64,000 nt of DNA from positions 1-64,000 of the forward strand of contig CADDZE010000007.1 of NCBI GenBank assembly GCA_902812465.1, written 5' to 3'. Both the position numbers and the translations under genes were made by a program. The notes under the pieces are model-generated. The model did no database searches. It saw only the letters and a list, made by a program, of their open reading frames with translations, and had not been told where the DNA came from. This DNA is from Acidobacteriota bacterium (GTDB lineage: Bacteria > Acidobacteriota > Terriglobia > UBA7540). Below, piece after piece: positions 18,452-27,681 of this stretch (position 1 is the stretch's first letter; the number at the start of each line of letters is the position of its first letter).

Positions 18452-19093
18452 ATGGCATGGGCCACGGTTCTGCTTGCGGAAGACCACGCGATTGTTGCTG
18501 AAGGGCTGGAAGCGCTGCTCAGGGACAGGTTCAAGCTGGTAGGAACCGTACACGATGGCCGGGCGCTGCTGGAGGCGGTTAGCCAGCTCAACCCGGACGT
18601 CATCGTCACGGACATTTCGATGCCCGCGCTGAACGGCTTGGACGCGGTTCGGCAAATCAAGCGGGAAAGGCCAGACGTCAAGGTAGTGATCCTTACTGTA
18701 CACGCGGATGTGGAGATGGCGGCCGAGGCTTTCCGTGCCGGGGCAGCAGCCTACCTGCTCAAGCTTTCATCGGGCGAGGAACTGGTGATGGCCATCGAGG
18801 AAGTATTGCGCGGAGGCGCGTATCTCTCCCCCCGGATCAGCCGTGACCTCCGGGCGGTGACGATGCAAGCCAGGGGGCGACCAAACGCCTGGCGTTCGAA
18901 GATCACCCCGAGGCAGCGGGAGGTGCTCCAGCTCATTGCCGAAGGACGAACCATGAAAGAAATTGCGGGGATCCTGGGAATATCGACGCGCACCGCTGAA
19001 ACGCATAAGTACGCCATGATGGAGGCGCTGGGCATCAAGACCACGGCGGAGCTGATTCAGTACGCGGTTCGCCTGAAGCTCGTCTCCTGTTAG
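18452..19093 (+). CDS. NarL/FixJ-family response regulator
   Basis: A 213-aa two-domain regulator. The receiver domain (about 1-120) keeps the acidic pair E10-D11, the phospho-acceptor D54 in VTDISMP, T82 and K104. The C-terminal LuxR-type HTH (about 148-210) shows ITPRQREVLQLIAEGRTMKE followed by IAGILGISTRTAETHK. It is expected to bind DNA once phosphorylated. The cognate kinase gene begins 29 bases downstream, so the two form an operon; the kinase carries the HisKA_3 module that usually pairs with NarL-type regulators. GAAGGG lies about nine bases before the ATG. Confidence 0.93.
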   Translation: MAWATVLLAEDHAIVAEGLEALLRDRFKLVGTVHDGRALLEAVSQLNPDVIVTDISMPALNGLDAVRQIKRERPDVKVVILTVHADVEMAAEAFRAGAAAYLLKLSSGEELVMAIEEVLRGGAYLSPRISRDLRAVTMQARGRPNAWRSKITPRQREVLQLIAEGRTMKEIAGILGISTRTAETHKYAMMEALGIKTTAELIQYAVRLKLVSC

Positions 19094-19122
19094 GTGGCCT
19101 TAGGAGGGAGCCCCACTGATAG

Positions 19123-21186
19123 ATGGGTATCCAAGCGATGAAACTCGCAGACGACCGTGGTCGGCAATCGCAACCGCCATCACATACCAAGGATCGCCTT
19201 CGGGGGCCGACGGACACCGCGGGGCGGGTGGGCAGGATCACCTTCAATACCAAGCAGGTGGATCCCGAGGAAGCCCTGAAGCGCAGCGAGGAACTGTATT
19301 CCCGGCTGGTGAACTCCCTGGATTGCATCGTGTGGGAGGCAGACGCCGCGACCCGGCAGTTTATTTTTGTCAGCCAGCGGGCGGAGCAAATCCTCGGCCA
19401 TCCCGCTGCCCAATGGCTCGAGCCGGGCTTCGGGGCTCAACACGTCCATCCGCACGACCTCGACTGGTGGGTGCGCTGTTGCAAACAGGCCGCCGAGAAT
19501 AGCGGGGACCACGAATTCGAATACCGGATGATTGCGGCCGATGGACGGATCGTGTGGTTGCACGATGTGGTGAGTGCACTTGTGGAGCGGGATGGCTCCG
19601 TGCGATTGCGCGGCGTGATGATGGATGTCACCCCTCATAAGCACGCGCAGGCGGTTCTGGAGGAGAGCGAAGCGCGCTTTCGTCTTCTCTTCGAGCGGAG
19701 CTGCGCGGGCATGGATATTGCGGACGTCGGCGGGCGGATCCTGAGCGCCAACCCTGCCTTCTGTGAACTGCTCGGGTACTCGCCGGCCGAGCTACAAGAC
19801 CGAAACCTGCTCGACCTCATACACCCCGAAGACCGGTGGAAGACCGCGGCCTACTTCGAAGAGGCACAACGCAAAGGCGAGGCGACCTGTGACATCGAGG
19901 AACGCTACCTGCGGCGCGACGGGGAAGTTGTCTGGTGCTGTACCAGCGCCGCCTTCCTGGCGGCCCCCGGACGCCCCGCTTGCTCCGTGGGGGTTCACCT
20001 GGATATTTCTGTGCAAAAGCGCGCCGAAACCCTGCTGCGCGAGAGCGAAGAGCGCTTTCGGATCATCGCCAACGACACGCCCGCTTACTTGTGGATGAGC
20101 TCGGAGCTAACAGAGAACTCGTTCATTAACCGCTCCTTGGCAGTCTTTCTGGGAGTTAATGACACGGCGCTGGGAGCGCGCTGGAGCGATTTCGTCCACC
20201 CCGACGACCGGGAGCGGGTGCGCCAAAAGTTCCTCAACTGCATCGCTGCCCGCCACGACTATTTCGACGAGTTTCGCGTCCGCCGCTTCGACGGTGAGTA
20301 TCGCTGGATGCTTGACCAGGGCGTTCCCCGCTTCGGACCGCAAGGGAACTTCCTGGGCTACGCGGGGTCACTGACAGACGTCACCGAGGAGAGGCGCGCC
20401 GCCCAGCTCGCTCGGGAAGCTTGTGACCGGTTGGCTCGGGAGCTGGCGGAGCGGACGCGCGCCGAGAGAGAGATCGCCGCGCTGAGCCGGCGGCTGATCG
20501 ACGCACAGGAGCAGGAGCGCGCGCGCATCGCGCGCGAGCTGCACGACGATTTGGGCCAGCAGGTCGCAGCCCTGGGAATCGCGCTGAGCCGCATCCGCCA
20601 GCAAATTCCGCGCGACCGGCAGGAGGCGCACCGACAAGCTGACCGCGCTTGCCGAAGAATCGCCGAGATCGGTGCTACCATCCACAACCTCTCCCGCCAG
20701 CTGCATCCGAGCGTGCTGGAGCGCGGTGGCCTCGTGCCAGCCCTGGAGTCGCTCTCGGCCGAATTGCAAAGCCTCACGCAGGTCGCCTCCACCATCGAAG
20801 CCGACGGCGACTTTCACGACCTGCCCGCCAATGTTTCGCTAGGCCTTTTCCGGATTGCTCAGGAGGGTTTGCAGAATGTCTGGAAACACTCTGGGGCGAA
20901 GCAGGCCAGAATCCGGCTGAGCCGATCTGAACACCACGTGCGTCTGGAGATCGTCGACGAGGGAAGGGGGTTCGACATTTTGGAGAACTCCACCCAGGGC
21001 CTCGGCCTGATCAGCATGCGAGAGCGAGCGCGCCTTTTGGGTGGCACGTTTTCTGTCCAGAGTTTCCCCGGCCGTGGGGCAGTGCTCACCGCGGTCCTGC
21101 CCGTCCTGAGGCCGTCTCATGAGCGCCCGCGAACGGCATGGAGGAGAGCGAAGCACGTGGCCCGGAAAACTGAGACCTGCAAGTAG
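19123..21186 (+). CDS. Soluble three-PAS sensor histidine kinase (HisKA_3/NarX type)
   Basis: A 687-aa protein with no membrane helix, so a cytoplasmic sensor. Three PAS/PAC units lie at about 55-180, 185-300 and 308-425 (PAC ends such as VMMDVTPHK, VHLDISVQK and SLTDVTEER). A coiled linker follows (425-465). The HisKA_3 dimerisation box has RIARELHDDLGQQ with the phospho-acceptor His at about 474. The HATPase domain shows an N-box (FRIAQEGLQNVWKHSGA), VDEGRGFD and GLGLISMRERARLLGG. The PAS ligands (haem, flavin or none) cannot be read from the sequence. It partners the response regulator immediately upstream. TAGGAGGG precedes the ATG by about 13 bases; ATG 19138 is an alternative start. Confidence 0.93.
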   Translation: MGIQAMKLADDRGRQSQPPSHTKDRLRGPTDTAGRVGRITFNTKQVDPEEALKRSEELYSRLVNSLDCIVWEADAATRQFIFVSQRAEQILGHPAAQWLEPGFGAQHVHPHDLDWWVRCCKQAAENSGDHEFEYRMIAADGRIVWLHDVVSALVERDGSVRLRGVMMDVTPHKHAQAVLEESEARFRLLFERSCAGMDIADVGGRILSANPAFCELLGYSPAELQDRNLLDLIHPEDRWKTAAYFEEAQRKGEATCDIEERYLRRDGEVVWCCTSAAFLAAPGRPACSVGVHLDISVQKRAETLLRESEERFRIIANDTPAYLWMSSELTENSFINRSLAVFLGVNDTALGARWSDFVHPDDRERVRQKFLNCIAARHDYFDEFRVRRFDGEYRWMLDQGVPRFGPQGNFLGYAGSLTDVTEERRAAQLAREACDRLARELAERTRAEREIAALSRRLIDAQEQERARIARELHDDLGQQVAALGIALSRIRQQIPRDRQEAHRQADRACRRIAEIGATIHNLSRQLHPSVLERGGLVPALESLSAELQSLTQVASTIEADGDFHDLPANVSLGLFRIAQEGLQNVWKHSGAKQARIRLSRSEHHVRLEIVDEGRGFDILENSTQGLGLISMRERARLLGGTFSVQSFPGRGAVLTAVLPVLRPSHERPRTAWRRAKHVARKTETCK

Positions 21187-21255
21187 AGGTTGGCAATTGC
21201 CCGGCGGGCCGGCGCTGCTTACAATGGGCAGCGGGCGCTTGAAAAGGGGCGCGGC

Positions 21256-21870
21256 TTGCATTTTCTCCGAACTCTTTCCACCCGTCTAGGGCTGGTGCTG
21301 GCGCAATACGGCCCTTTGGGTCTCGTCGCTATCAATTTTCTCGACTCTTCCTTCCTCGCTTTTCCGGTCATCAATGACCTGCTGCTGTTGCATCTGAGCG
21401 CTCAGCAACCAAGCAAGGCGTGGATTTTCGCCTTCGCGTCCACCTGCGGCTCCGTCGCCGGCGCCCAACTGATGTACGAAATCCCGCGGCGGGGCTTGCG
21501 CTTTTGGCACCGCCGAAGCCGCGTCGAGGAGCGGGAAATCAGCAGCACACAGGCGTGGCTGGCACGCAACGACATGTTGACTGTGATGGTTGCCTCCCTG
21601 CTGCCGCCCCCCGCTCCCTTCAAGATTGTGCCGCTGGCAGCGGGAGCCCTGCGGGTGAACGCTGCCCGCTTTGTGACGGCGTTGTTCTTTGGACGGGCAC
21701 TGCGCTTCGGGGCCGAGAGCTGGATCGGCATGCGTTACGGAGGACAGGCGGAGGCTTTCCTGAGGCGGAACTGGGGCTGGGCATCCTGGTCCGCGGCGAT
21801 CTTGATTCTGGCCGTGACCTTAGCGTATCGCTGGATACAGCGCGGATTCTCCAACAACGAGAACCGGTAA
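21256..21870 (+). CDS. VTT/DedA-like (YqaA-type) inner-membrane protein
   Basis: About 204 aa if it starts at TTG 21256, which has AAAAGGGG upstream; an earlier in-frame start at 21190 adds residues that do not resemble a membrane protein. Hydrophobic segments include YGPLGLVAINFLDSSFLAFP and WGWASWSAAILILAVTLAYR. The conserved VTT-domain feature VASLLPPPAPFKIVPLAAGA is present, with G and P residues of a re-entrant loop. VTT/DedA proteins take part in lipid scrambling and membrane homeostasis in several bacteria. It follows the kinase gene by 69 bases and may share its transcript. Confidence 0.8.
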   Translation: MHFLRTLSTRLGLVLAQYGPLGLVAINFLDSSFLAFPVINDLLLLHLSAQQPSKAWIFAFASTCGSVAGAQLMYEIPRRGLRFWHRRSRVEEREISSTQAWLARNDMLTVMVASLLPPPAPFKIVPLAAGALRVNAARFVTALFFGRALRFGAESWIGMRYGGQAEAFLRRNWGWASWSAAILILAVTLAYRWIQRGFSNNENR

Positions 21871-22250
21871 TGAAAATAGCGGCGGAACCAGGGCTCCGTC
21901 GTCCGCAGGATCGTTCGGGGGCTTGCTGCTGTCTTTGTCAACTGTACGGACTGACGGCGCGAGTAGGGTAGCTCTCACCCTGATCCACGCCTCGCGTCCG
22001 CCAGACGGAAGGTCGGGTTTGAGATTTCCAGGGTGAGCGCGATCCGCTTGGAATGGAATGGCACTTCCCAGAGTGTGAAGGAGATTGACACAGGTCTTAG
22101 CTAGCCAGTGTATATCTGCAGCGTAATCTCCTACCTTTTTTCGTTTCTTTTCGCGCTTCTGCAGTTGACGTCCATTGCCGCGGCATTTGGCAGGCTACCT
22201 GCACCTCGCTGCGACGGGCTTGGTGGCAACACGCCACGCTGGAAGGAGCG
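21871..22250. other. Intergenic region with candidate sigma-70 promoter
   Basis: About 380 bases with no convincing gene. A TTGACA at 22085-22090 is followed after 18 bases by TGTATA at 22109-22114, a plausible plus-strand promoter for the downstream small ORF and DUF1800 gene. The small open frame 22108-22362 lacks a ribosome site and has no protein-like composition. Confidence 0.4.
22085..22114 (+). promoter_or_regulatory. Candidate sigma-70 promoter
   Basis: TTGACA (22085-22090), an 18-base spacer, then TGTATA (22109-22114). It reads toward the small membrane ORF at 22251 and the DUF1800/DUF1501 genes. Assigned by consensus match only. Confidence 0.4.
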
Positions 22251-22568
22251 ATGCAGGCACAAGCAAGCGGGCCGCGCCATTCCGCATCCGAATTGGTGTT
22301 TCAGGCCTATGCGGTCGTCTCCCTCATCTCGACCTCGGGCATTGACGTCCTGCTCCTCCTGACCCTGCTCATCCTCGCCGTCATCTCCGCCATCAGCTTG
22401 TGGAGGCGAAGCACACGCTCAATGCCTTGTACCTCACAGGGGACTTGCCTGCGCAACTTTTTCCCGATTAACGTGTTGTTTCCAATGAATGCAGACGTGG
22501 TCGAACCCTCAGGGAAGACTTTACGTGAGAGCGGGTGGCTGCGACGCCTCGCCCTGTGGAAGGCTTAA
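22251..22568 (+). CDS. Possible small membrane protein, hypothetical
   Basis: A 105-aa frame with a strong AAGGAG two bases before its ATG (rather close). It has one convincing hydrophobic segment at about residues 27-50 (GIDVLLLLTLLILAVISAIS) followed by basic WRRSTR. The first 55 residues loosely recall the N-terminus of TolQ/ExbB proteins, but nothing after that does, and it overlaps the next gene's frame by 80 bases. It may be a small membrane peptide, a decayed tolQ/exbB fragment, or not a gene. Confidence 0.3.
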   Translation: MQAQASGPRHSASELVFQAYAVVSLISTSGIDVLLLLTLLILAVISAISLWRRSTRSMPCTSQGTCLRNFFPINVLFPMNADVVEPSGKTLRESGWLRRLALWKA

Positions 22569-24495
22569 GCTTTCCCGCACGAGGGTGCGGGAAGCAGATA
22601 CGCAGCGGCCTGCGGCTGGAACCCCTAGCCTTCGACCTCGATCACAAAGCCTGGCAGCGTTGACGCTCGGTTCAATCCTCTCGACTCTGCCAGTTCTTTC
22701 CCTAACCGCGGTTGATACGGCCCCCCAGCCCGGAACAACTTCTTTAGCAGAGTGGGGAAAGCTGCTGCCACCCGACCAGCGGGTGATCCAGCTTCTCAAT
22801 CGCATCACTTTCGGACCGCGTCCCGGCGATGTCGAGCGTGTGAGGCGAATGGGCCTCGAAGCTTTTCTCGATGAGCAGCTCCATCCGGAACGCACTAATG
22901 ACGGGGACATGGAGGCTCGACTTATCGACCTGCCCACCCTCACCATGACGACGGAGGAGCTGGTGGAGAGTTATCCGCCCGTCAAGCGGCAAATCAGGCG
23001 CGAAGAGCGCTCGTTAACGGAAAAGGCCGGTTCCACAACGGCCATGTCCGAAGGCTGGACGGCAAGGACGAACTTGCCAGACGGTGCTCAACCTTCGGGA
23101 GAGGGTACGGGTCAGGGTCCGCAAGAAATTCTCACGGAGCTGGCGCGGGAAGAGGTTCTGCGCGCGGTTTACAGCAAGCGCCAATTGCTGGAAGTGATGG
23201 TGCAGTTCTGGATGAATCACTTCAACATTTTCGCGCCCAAAGGAGCTGACAAATGGCTGATGACTTCCTTCGAGCGCGACGTAATCCGCCCACACGCCTT
23301 GGGCAAATTCGAGGATCTGCTGGTGGCGACGGCGGAGAGCCCTGCGATGCTGTTCTATCTGGACAACTGGATGAGCTCGGCGACCGCCTTCGAGTCTATC
23401 AGGCGACCAGCAGCACCCGCCCGGGGTGCAAAATGGCCACTTCCCAGGGGCCGCCAAATCATCCGCCGATGGACCTTTTTCGGCGGTGATTCTCAAGCCC
23501 GGCCGGCGAATTTCCTGATCCCCAGCGCCCAGCGTCCCAATCGCGGGCTGAACGAAAATTACAGCCGCGAGCTGATGGAGCTCCACACGCTCGGCGTGGA
23601 TGGCGGTTACACGCAGCGCGACGTGATTGAAGTGGCCCGCTGCCTGACGGGTTGGACGATCAACCGCCCTCGCCAAGGCGGCGGATTTATCTTTCGCCCC
23701 GCGCGGCACGACTATGGCCCCAAGATCGTCTTGGGCCACCGTATTCCGCCGGGCCGGGGTCTGGAGGACGGCCTGGAGGTGCTGCACATCCTCGCCACGC
23801 ACCCCGCGACGGCCCATTTCATCGCGCGCAAGCTTTGCCAGCGCTTTGTGGCCGACGATCCGCCGCAAACCCTGGTCGATCGCGCTGCTCAGACGTTCAC
23901 TAGGTCAGGCGGCGACATCCGAGTCGTCCTGAAGACTATCCTCACCTCGCCGGAATTCTATTCAGAAGCGGCGTACCGAGCGAAGACGAAATCGCCCCTA
24001 GAGCTGGTGGCCAGCACGATGCGCGCCCTCGGGGCGGAAACGGATGCTGGCCCCTGCTTGCTCCAACTCATCGGGCGCATGGGTCAGCCGATGTTTCAAT
24101 ACCAGGCTCCCGCGGGCTTTCCCGACCGCGCCAGTACCTGGATCAATTCCGGCTCGCTGCTGGCGCGAATGAACTTCGCCACGCTCGTGGCTGCCAACCG
24201 AGTACCGGGCACGCGAGTCAACTGGGAACACGTCGCTCCGGGGGTGAGCAGCCGGCCGGAGGCTGTTATCGCCTCGCTGGATCGGCAGCTCCTGCACGGT
24301 GGGCTTAGCGAGCAGACTCGCCGCGCCCTCTTGAACCAAGCAGCCATGGGACCGCCTCTCGAGGCTGCAGCGGGCCAGCCCCTCTTGGGGCGCCGCACCA
24401 GACTCCTGCCCGCCGGCGAGCCTTCCGCAGCAGCCGGGCAGGTTTCCACGCTCGCGGCTTTGCTCATCGCTTCGCCCGAGTTTCAGCGGCGATGA
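22489..24495 (+). CDS. DUF1800 family exported protein
   Basis: Up to 668 aa. The start is uncertain: ATG 22489 gives an odd N-terminus, and a TTG near 22660 would place a hydrophobic signal-like stretch (LTLGSILSTLPVLSL) at the front. DUF1800 marks are clear: LLNRITFGPRPGDVERVRRMGLEAFLDEQL cut as LLNRITFGPRPGD and GLEAFLDEQLHP, VMVQFWMNHFNIF near 240, NENYSRELMELHTLGVDGGY near 365, VARCLTGW near 395 and FIARKLCQRFVADDPP near 445. The function of the family is unknown. It is almost always paired with a DUF1501 gene, as here (65 bases downstream), suggesting a shared exported process. Confidence 0.88.
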   Translation: MQTWSNPQGRLYVRAGGCDASPCGRLKLSRTRVREADTQRPAAGTPSLRPRSQSLAALTLGSILSTLPVLSLTAVDTAPQPGTTSLAEWGKLLPPDQRVIQLLNRITFGPRPGDVERVRRMGLEAFLDEQLHPERTNDGDMEARLIDLPTLTMTTEELVESYPPVKRQIRREERSLTEKAGSTTAMSEGWTARTNLPDGAQPSGEGTGQGPQEILTELAREEVLRAVYSKRQLLEVMVQFWMNHFNIFAPKGADKWLMTSFERDVIRPHALGKFEDLLVATAESPAMLFYLDNWMSSATAFESIRRPAAPARGAKWPLPRGRQIIRRWTFFGGDSQARPANFLIPSAQRPNRGLNENYSRELMELHTLGVDGGYTQRDVIEVARCLTGWTINRPRQGGGFIFRPARHDYGPKIVLGHRIPPGRGLEDGLEVLHILATHPATAHFIARKLCQRFVADDPPQTLVDRAAQTFTRSGGDIRVVLKTILTSPEFYSEAAYRAKTKSPLELVASTMRALGAETDAGPCLLQLIGRMGQPMFQYQAPAGFPDRASTWINSGSLLARMNFATLVAANRVPGTRVNWEHVAPGVSSRPEAVIASLDRQLLHGGLSEQTRRALLNQAAMGPPLEAAAGQPLLGRRTRLLPAGEPSAAAGQVSTLAALLIASPEFQRR

Positions 24496-24559
24496 CCGCC
24501 GCAACATAAGGCTGGTTCCGACCAGCACAGCAGCGGCGAGGAGGGAGAGAGCGGGGGAT

Positions 24560-25837
24560 ATGAAGATCGTACGGCGATACTTCCTGAAATCGGCGGGGCT
24601 CAGCCTGTTTGGCACGGGCTTGGTGCCCAGCTTCCTCAGGCGCACAGCCTTCGCCCTGGAGCAGTCCCCCTGGAGCACGCGAAAGAAGATTCTGGTGGCC
24701 ATCTTCCAGCGGGGCGCTGCCGACGGCCTGAACATGGTTGTGCCTTTTGGCGAAAAGGAATACTACTCGCTGCGGCCCACGATCAGCATCCCCGCGCCGA
24801 AGGCGTGCGCCGGTGAAGGCGAGTGCGCTATTGATCTCGATGGATTCTTTGGACTCCATCCTAGCCTAAGGTCCTTGAAGCCTCTGTTCGACGCCCAGCG
24901 CTTAGCGGTGATCCATGCTGCCGGCTCGCCGGACAACACGCGGTCTCATTTCGACGCGCAGGACTACATGGAGACCGCCACGCCGGGCATGAAATCCACG
25001 GCCGATGGCTGGCTGAACCGGTTCCTGCAAGCCAACCCCGAGGCGGAGGCAGCGCCCTTCCGTGCTATCGCCCTTACGCCTCGCCTGCCGCGCAGCCTGA
25101 TGGGACCAGCGCCCGCCCTCGCCATCGACGATCTCGGGGGCTTCCGTTTGCGAACTAACCCTCAGTCGAGGGCGAGCAACGTGCTGCGAAGCGCGTTTGA
25201 GACGATGTACGTTTCCGCAGCGGATCGTTTAATCAGCCGCACTGCCCACGAAACCTTCGAGGCCATGGACGCGCTCGGACGCATCGCCCCGGAAGACTAT
25301 CGGCCTGCCAACGGTGCGGAGTATCCCAAGGGCCCGCTGGGCCGCAGCTTGCAGCAGATTGCCCAGCTTATCAAGGCCAACGTGGGGCTCGAGGTGGCCT
25401 TTGCGGAAGTGGGAGGCTGGGACCACCATGTGAACGAGGGCGGTGTACAAGGCCAGCTTGCCAATAGCCTGCAACAATTCGCAGACGCGCTGGCCGCGTT
25501 GGACCGCGATCTCGGCGATCGCATGGCCGATGTCGTCGTGCTGACCATGACCGAGTTTGGCCGGACGGCGCGGGAGAACGGCAATCGGGGAACGGATCAC
25601 GGGCACGCCAATGCCATGCTGGTGCTCGGAGGACCCGTCAAAGGCGGCAAGGTCTACGGCCGCTGGCCAGGCCTGAAGCCTGACGACCTTTACGAGGGAC
25701 GCGATTTGGCACTGACGACGGACTTCCGCGACGTCTTCGCCGAGATCCTGGTGCGCCATCTGGGTGCGCGGCAGACGGCTGCCATCTTCCCCGGCTTCAA
25801 GCTCTCTGCCGCGCGCTTTCAGGGTTTTTTGAGCTGA
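24560..25837 (+). CDS. DUF1501 family exported protein, partner of DUF1800
   Basis: A 425-aa protein with a signal-like N-terminus (VRRYFLKSAGLSLFGTGLVP; the RRYFLK part fits a Tat motif). Family marks include FQRGAADGLNMVVPFGE near 50, FGLHPSLRSLKPLFD near 98, HAAGSPDNTRSHFDAQDYME near 120, VGGWDHHVNEGG near 290, TMTEFGRTARENGNRGTDHG near 335 and LVLGGPVKGGKVYGRWPGL. These are the metal-site-like motifs of the alkaline-phosphatase-like superfamily. It differs markedly from the DUF1501 protein at 3077, being of the type that accompanies DUF1800. GGAGAGAGC lies before the ATG. The substrate is unknown. Confidence 0.88.
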   Translation: MKIVRRYFLKSAGLSLFGTGLVPSFLRRTAFALEQSPWSTRKKILVAIFQRGAADGLNMVVPFGEKEYYSLRPTISIPAPKACAGEGECAIDLDGFFGLHPSLRSLKPLFDAQRLAVIHAAGSPDNTRSHFDAQDYMETATPGMKSTADGWLNRFLQANPEAEAAPFRAIALTPRLPRSLMGPAPALAIDDLGGFRLRTNPQSRASNVLRSAFETMYVSAADRLISRTAHETFEAMDALGRIAPEDYRPANGAEYPKGPLGRSLQQIAQLIKANVGLEVAFAEVGGWDHHVNEGGVQGQLANSLQQFADALAALDRDLGDRMADVVVLTMTEFGRTARENGNRGTDHGHANAMLVLGGPVKGGKVYGRWPGLKPDDLYEGRDLALTTDFRDVFAEILVRHLGARQTAAIFPGFKLSAARFQGFLS

Positions 25838-25918
25838 GCGGCTTAAGGGGCAGTGGCGGGACAGTCGGCGTTGAGCCAAGTTTCGGGCAGCGCTCGCTGC
25901 GGAGGGCGTTGCTCGATA

Positions 25919-25967
25919 GAACGGGCCGAGACTGGCCTTCCCCTTAGGGTCAGTCTCGACCCCGTTC
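25919..25967. terminator. Strong hairpin between convergent genes
   Basis: The lower stem GAACGGG (25919-25925) pairs with CCCGTTC (25961-25967). After a small internal loop, CGAGACTG (25927-25934) pairs with CAGTCTCG (25951-25958) around a 16-base loop. It ends four bases before the nrdR stop codon and 82 bases after the DUF1501 stop, so it can serve both converging transcripts. There is no long T tract on either side. Confidence 0.7.
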
Positions 25968-25970
25968 GTT

Positions 25971-26432
25971 TCACTTGCGCCGCGCCTTCAGGAGGTCCTT
26001 CAACTCATCCATGAACTCGCGGACATCCTTGAAATCGAGGTAGACCGAGGCGAAGCGGACGTAGGCCACCTTATCCAGCGTCTTGAGGCGGTTCATGACC
26101 AGCTCGCCGACCGCGGAGCTGGGACGCTCTCGGTCGGCGGACTCGGCTACGTAGGCTTCCGCCTCGTTAACGATCTCCTCGAGCTTGCTCATCGGTACTG
26201 GCCGTTTCTCGCAAGCCTTGAGCAGCCCGGTCAGAATCTTCTGCCTGTCAAATTTCTCGCGGCGGCCGTCCTTTTTGACGATCATGTGCGGGATCTCATC
26301 GATGCGCTCGTAGGTGGTGAAGCGGCGCCCACACTTCGCGCACTCGCGGCGGCGGCGGATGGTGTCGCCTAGCTTCGCTTCCCGCGAATCCACTACCCGA
26401 TCCTCGATGTGCCCACAGAAGGGACAGCGCAT
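25971..26432 (-). CDS. nrdR: Transcriptional repressor NrdR
   Basis: A 153-aa protein of normal length for NrdR. The N-terminal zinc ribbon has C3, C6, C31 and C34 (MRCPFCGH, then ECAKCGRRF). The ATP-cone domain follows (about 47-135: [20 protein letters not shown] and [20 protein letters not shown], split here). NrdR senses dATP/ATP and represses ribonucleotide reductase genes by binding paired NrdR boxes; no such box or nrd gene is in the window. It is convergent with the DUF1501 gene and lies downstream of the flippase-like gene. Confidence 0.97.
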   Translation of the reverse strand: MRCPFCGHIEDRVVDSREAKLGDTIRRRRECAKCGRRFTTYERIDEIPHMIVKKDGRREKFDRQKILTGLLKACEKRPVPMSKLEEIVNEAEAYVAESADRERPSSAVGELVMNRLKTLDKVAYVRFASVYLDFKDVREFMDELKDLLKARRK

Positions 26433-26504
26433 AGGATGCCGATGGTAATCACTGGATGGCTCAAAGGAAGACCGCTTGATTGGCTGTTCACCCTTGGCGA
26501 TTCG

Positions 26505-27575
26505 TCACTGCCTCTGCAGGGCGGCCTCCTGAGCTTCGCGGGCCAAACCGCCCAGCCTGCGGAACGACGAGCCCTCTTGGATCACGATGATTAGTCCCAA
26601 GGCGAGGCAGGGGATCACCAGCAGAATCCAGACGAGAATGGCAGCCTCGGTCGCCTGCTGGCCGGAGACGCGAAAGATGCGGGTGAGGGCCAGGATCACA
26701 CCGACCTGGTAACCGCCTCCTACGCCCGGTAGCTGAATCAGCAGGCCCAGCGCTGCGCAAAACAGAACCAAAGCCGACGCCATCCAGGACATGCTGCCCA
26801 GCCCTACACTGTGGAACGTGAACCACAAAAAAGAAGTGTTCACCACCCAGAGCAGAGCCGTTAGCACAATGCTTGCCGTTAGGTCCCGCCAGTTCTGAAT
26901 CACGTTGAGCCCCTCGGCAAACGAGCGGGCTAGCTGCCGCAGTCCTCTTCGCCAGGATGCGGGGAGAAAGGCAAGGGCTCGGCCAGCGGCCGCAGTGAGC
27001 TGTTCTGCGCGCAGGCGGAAGATCACTAGGCAAGTAATGATCACCAGCGTCAGGAGCAAGGCAGCATTGCCTCCCTGCTGCCAGTGGGCCAACAGGCGGC
27101 GTCCGTGATGCGTGGCAGGGGCGAAACGCAGCAGGTGCAGCGTTGCCGAAAAAAGCAGCACCATGGCTAGTGAGTCGTAGACGCGCTCCAGCAGCCACAC
27201 AGCCAGCATAGAGGTGAAGGGCACCCGCTCCTTGCGCGCGATGTAAGCTGGGCGTACGAGCTCGCCTGGCCGCCCAATCAAGTAGATGGAGCTGAAGCCA
27301 AGAATCTGGCCGGCAAACAGTACCCACAACGATGAATGCTTTTTAATAGGATCAAGAAAGAACTGCCAGCGGCAGGCGCGCAGCAAATAGCTGACGTAGG
27401 TGGAAGCGACAGCCGCCAGCAGCAGGCCGGGGCGCGCGTGGAGCAGCGACTCGCCGAGGCGGTCCCAGCTAAACGACTGCCACTCCTCGTTTTGCCGGAG
27501 GTGAAGCAGCAGCAAGGCGAGAAAAACAGCACTTGCGGCCAAGCCCAGCCACCGTCTCTGGCTCCCTTTGGTCAT
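26505..27575 (-). CDS. Lysylphosphatidylglycerol synthase TM-region/UPF0104-type flippase-like protein
   Basis: A 356-aa polytopic protein with about seven or eight hydrophobic segments. Family marks include YVSYLLRACRWQFFLDP near 64, GFSSIYLIGRPGELVRPAYI near 93 (the conserved GRxGE-RPA block), LAVWLLERVYDSLAMVLLF near 125 and IQLPGVGGGYQVGVI near 280. Related membrane domains act as lipid or lipid-linked substrate flippases (MprF, AglD-like). The substrate is unknown; no glycosyltransferase neighbour is present. The gene lies 72 bases upstream of nrdR on the same strand. Confidence 0.88.
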   Translation of the reverse strand: MTKGSQRRWLGLAASAVFLALLLLHLRQNEEWQSFSWDRLGESLLHARPGLLLAAVASTYVSYLLRACRWQFFLDPIKKHSSLWVLFAGQILGFSSIYLIGRPGELVRPAYIARKERVPFTSMLAVWLLERVYDSLAMVLLFSATLHLLRFAPATHHGRRLLAHWQQGGNAALLLTLVIITCLVIFRLRAEQLTAAAGRALAFLPASWRRGLRQLARSFAEGLNVIQNWRDLTASIVLTALLWVVNTSFLWFTFHSVGLGSMSWMASALVLFCAALGLLIQLPGVGGGYQVGVILALTRIFRVSGQQATEAAILVWILLVIPCLALGLIIVIQEGSSFRRLGGLAREAQEAALQRQ

Positions 27576-27681
27576 TGCGGGCCCGCGACCGCCTGAAGGA
27601 AAGCTAGACTAAACGGCGGAAGCCTGTCAAGGAAGCTGGCTGGCGCCCTAGTTGTCTCAGGGGATGAACCGGCGCTTGGCG

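Noticed and set aside
23014-23868. Minus-strand open frame opposite the DUF1800 gene
   Set aside because: Shadow of a well-supported gene; no ribosome site or family match.
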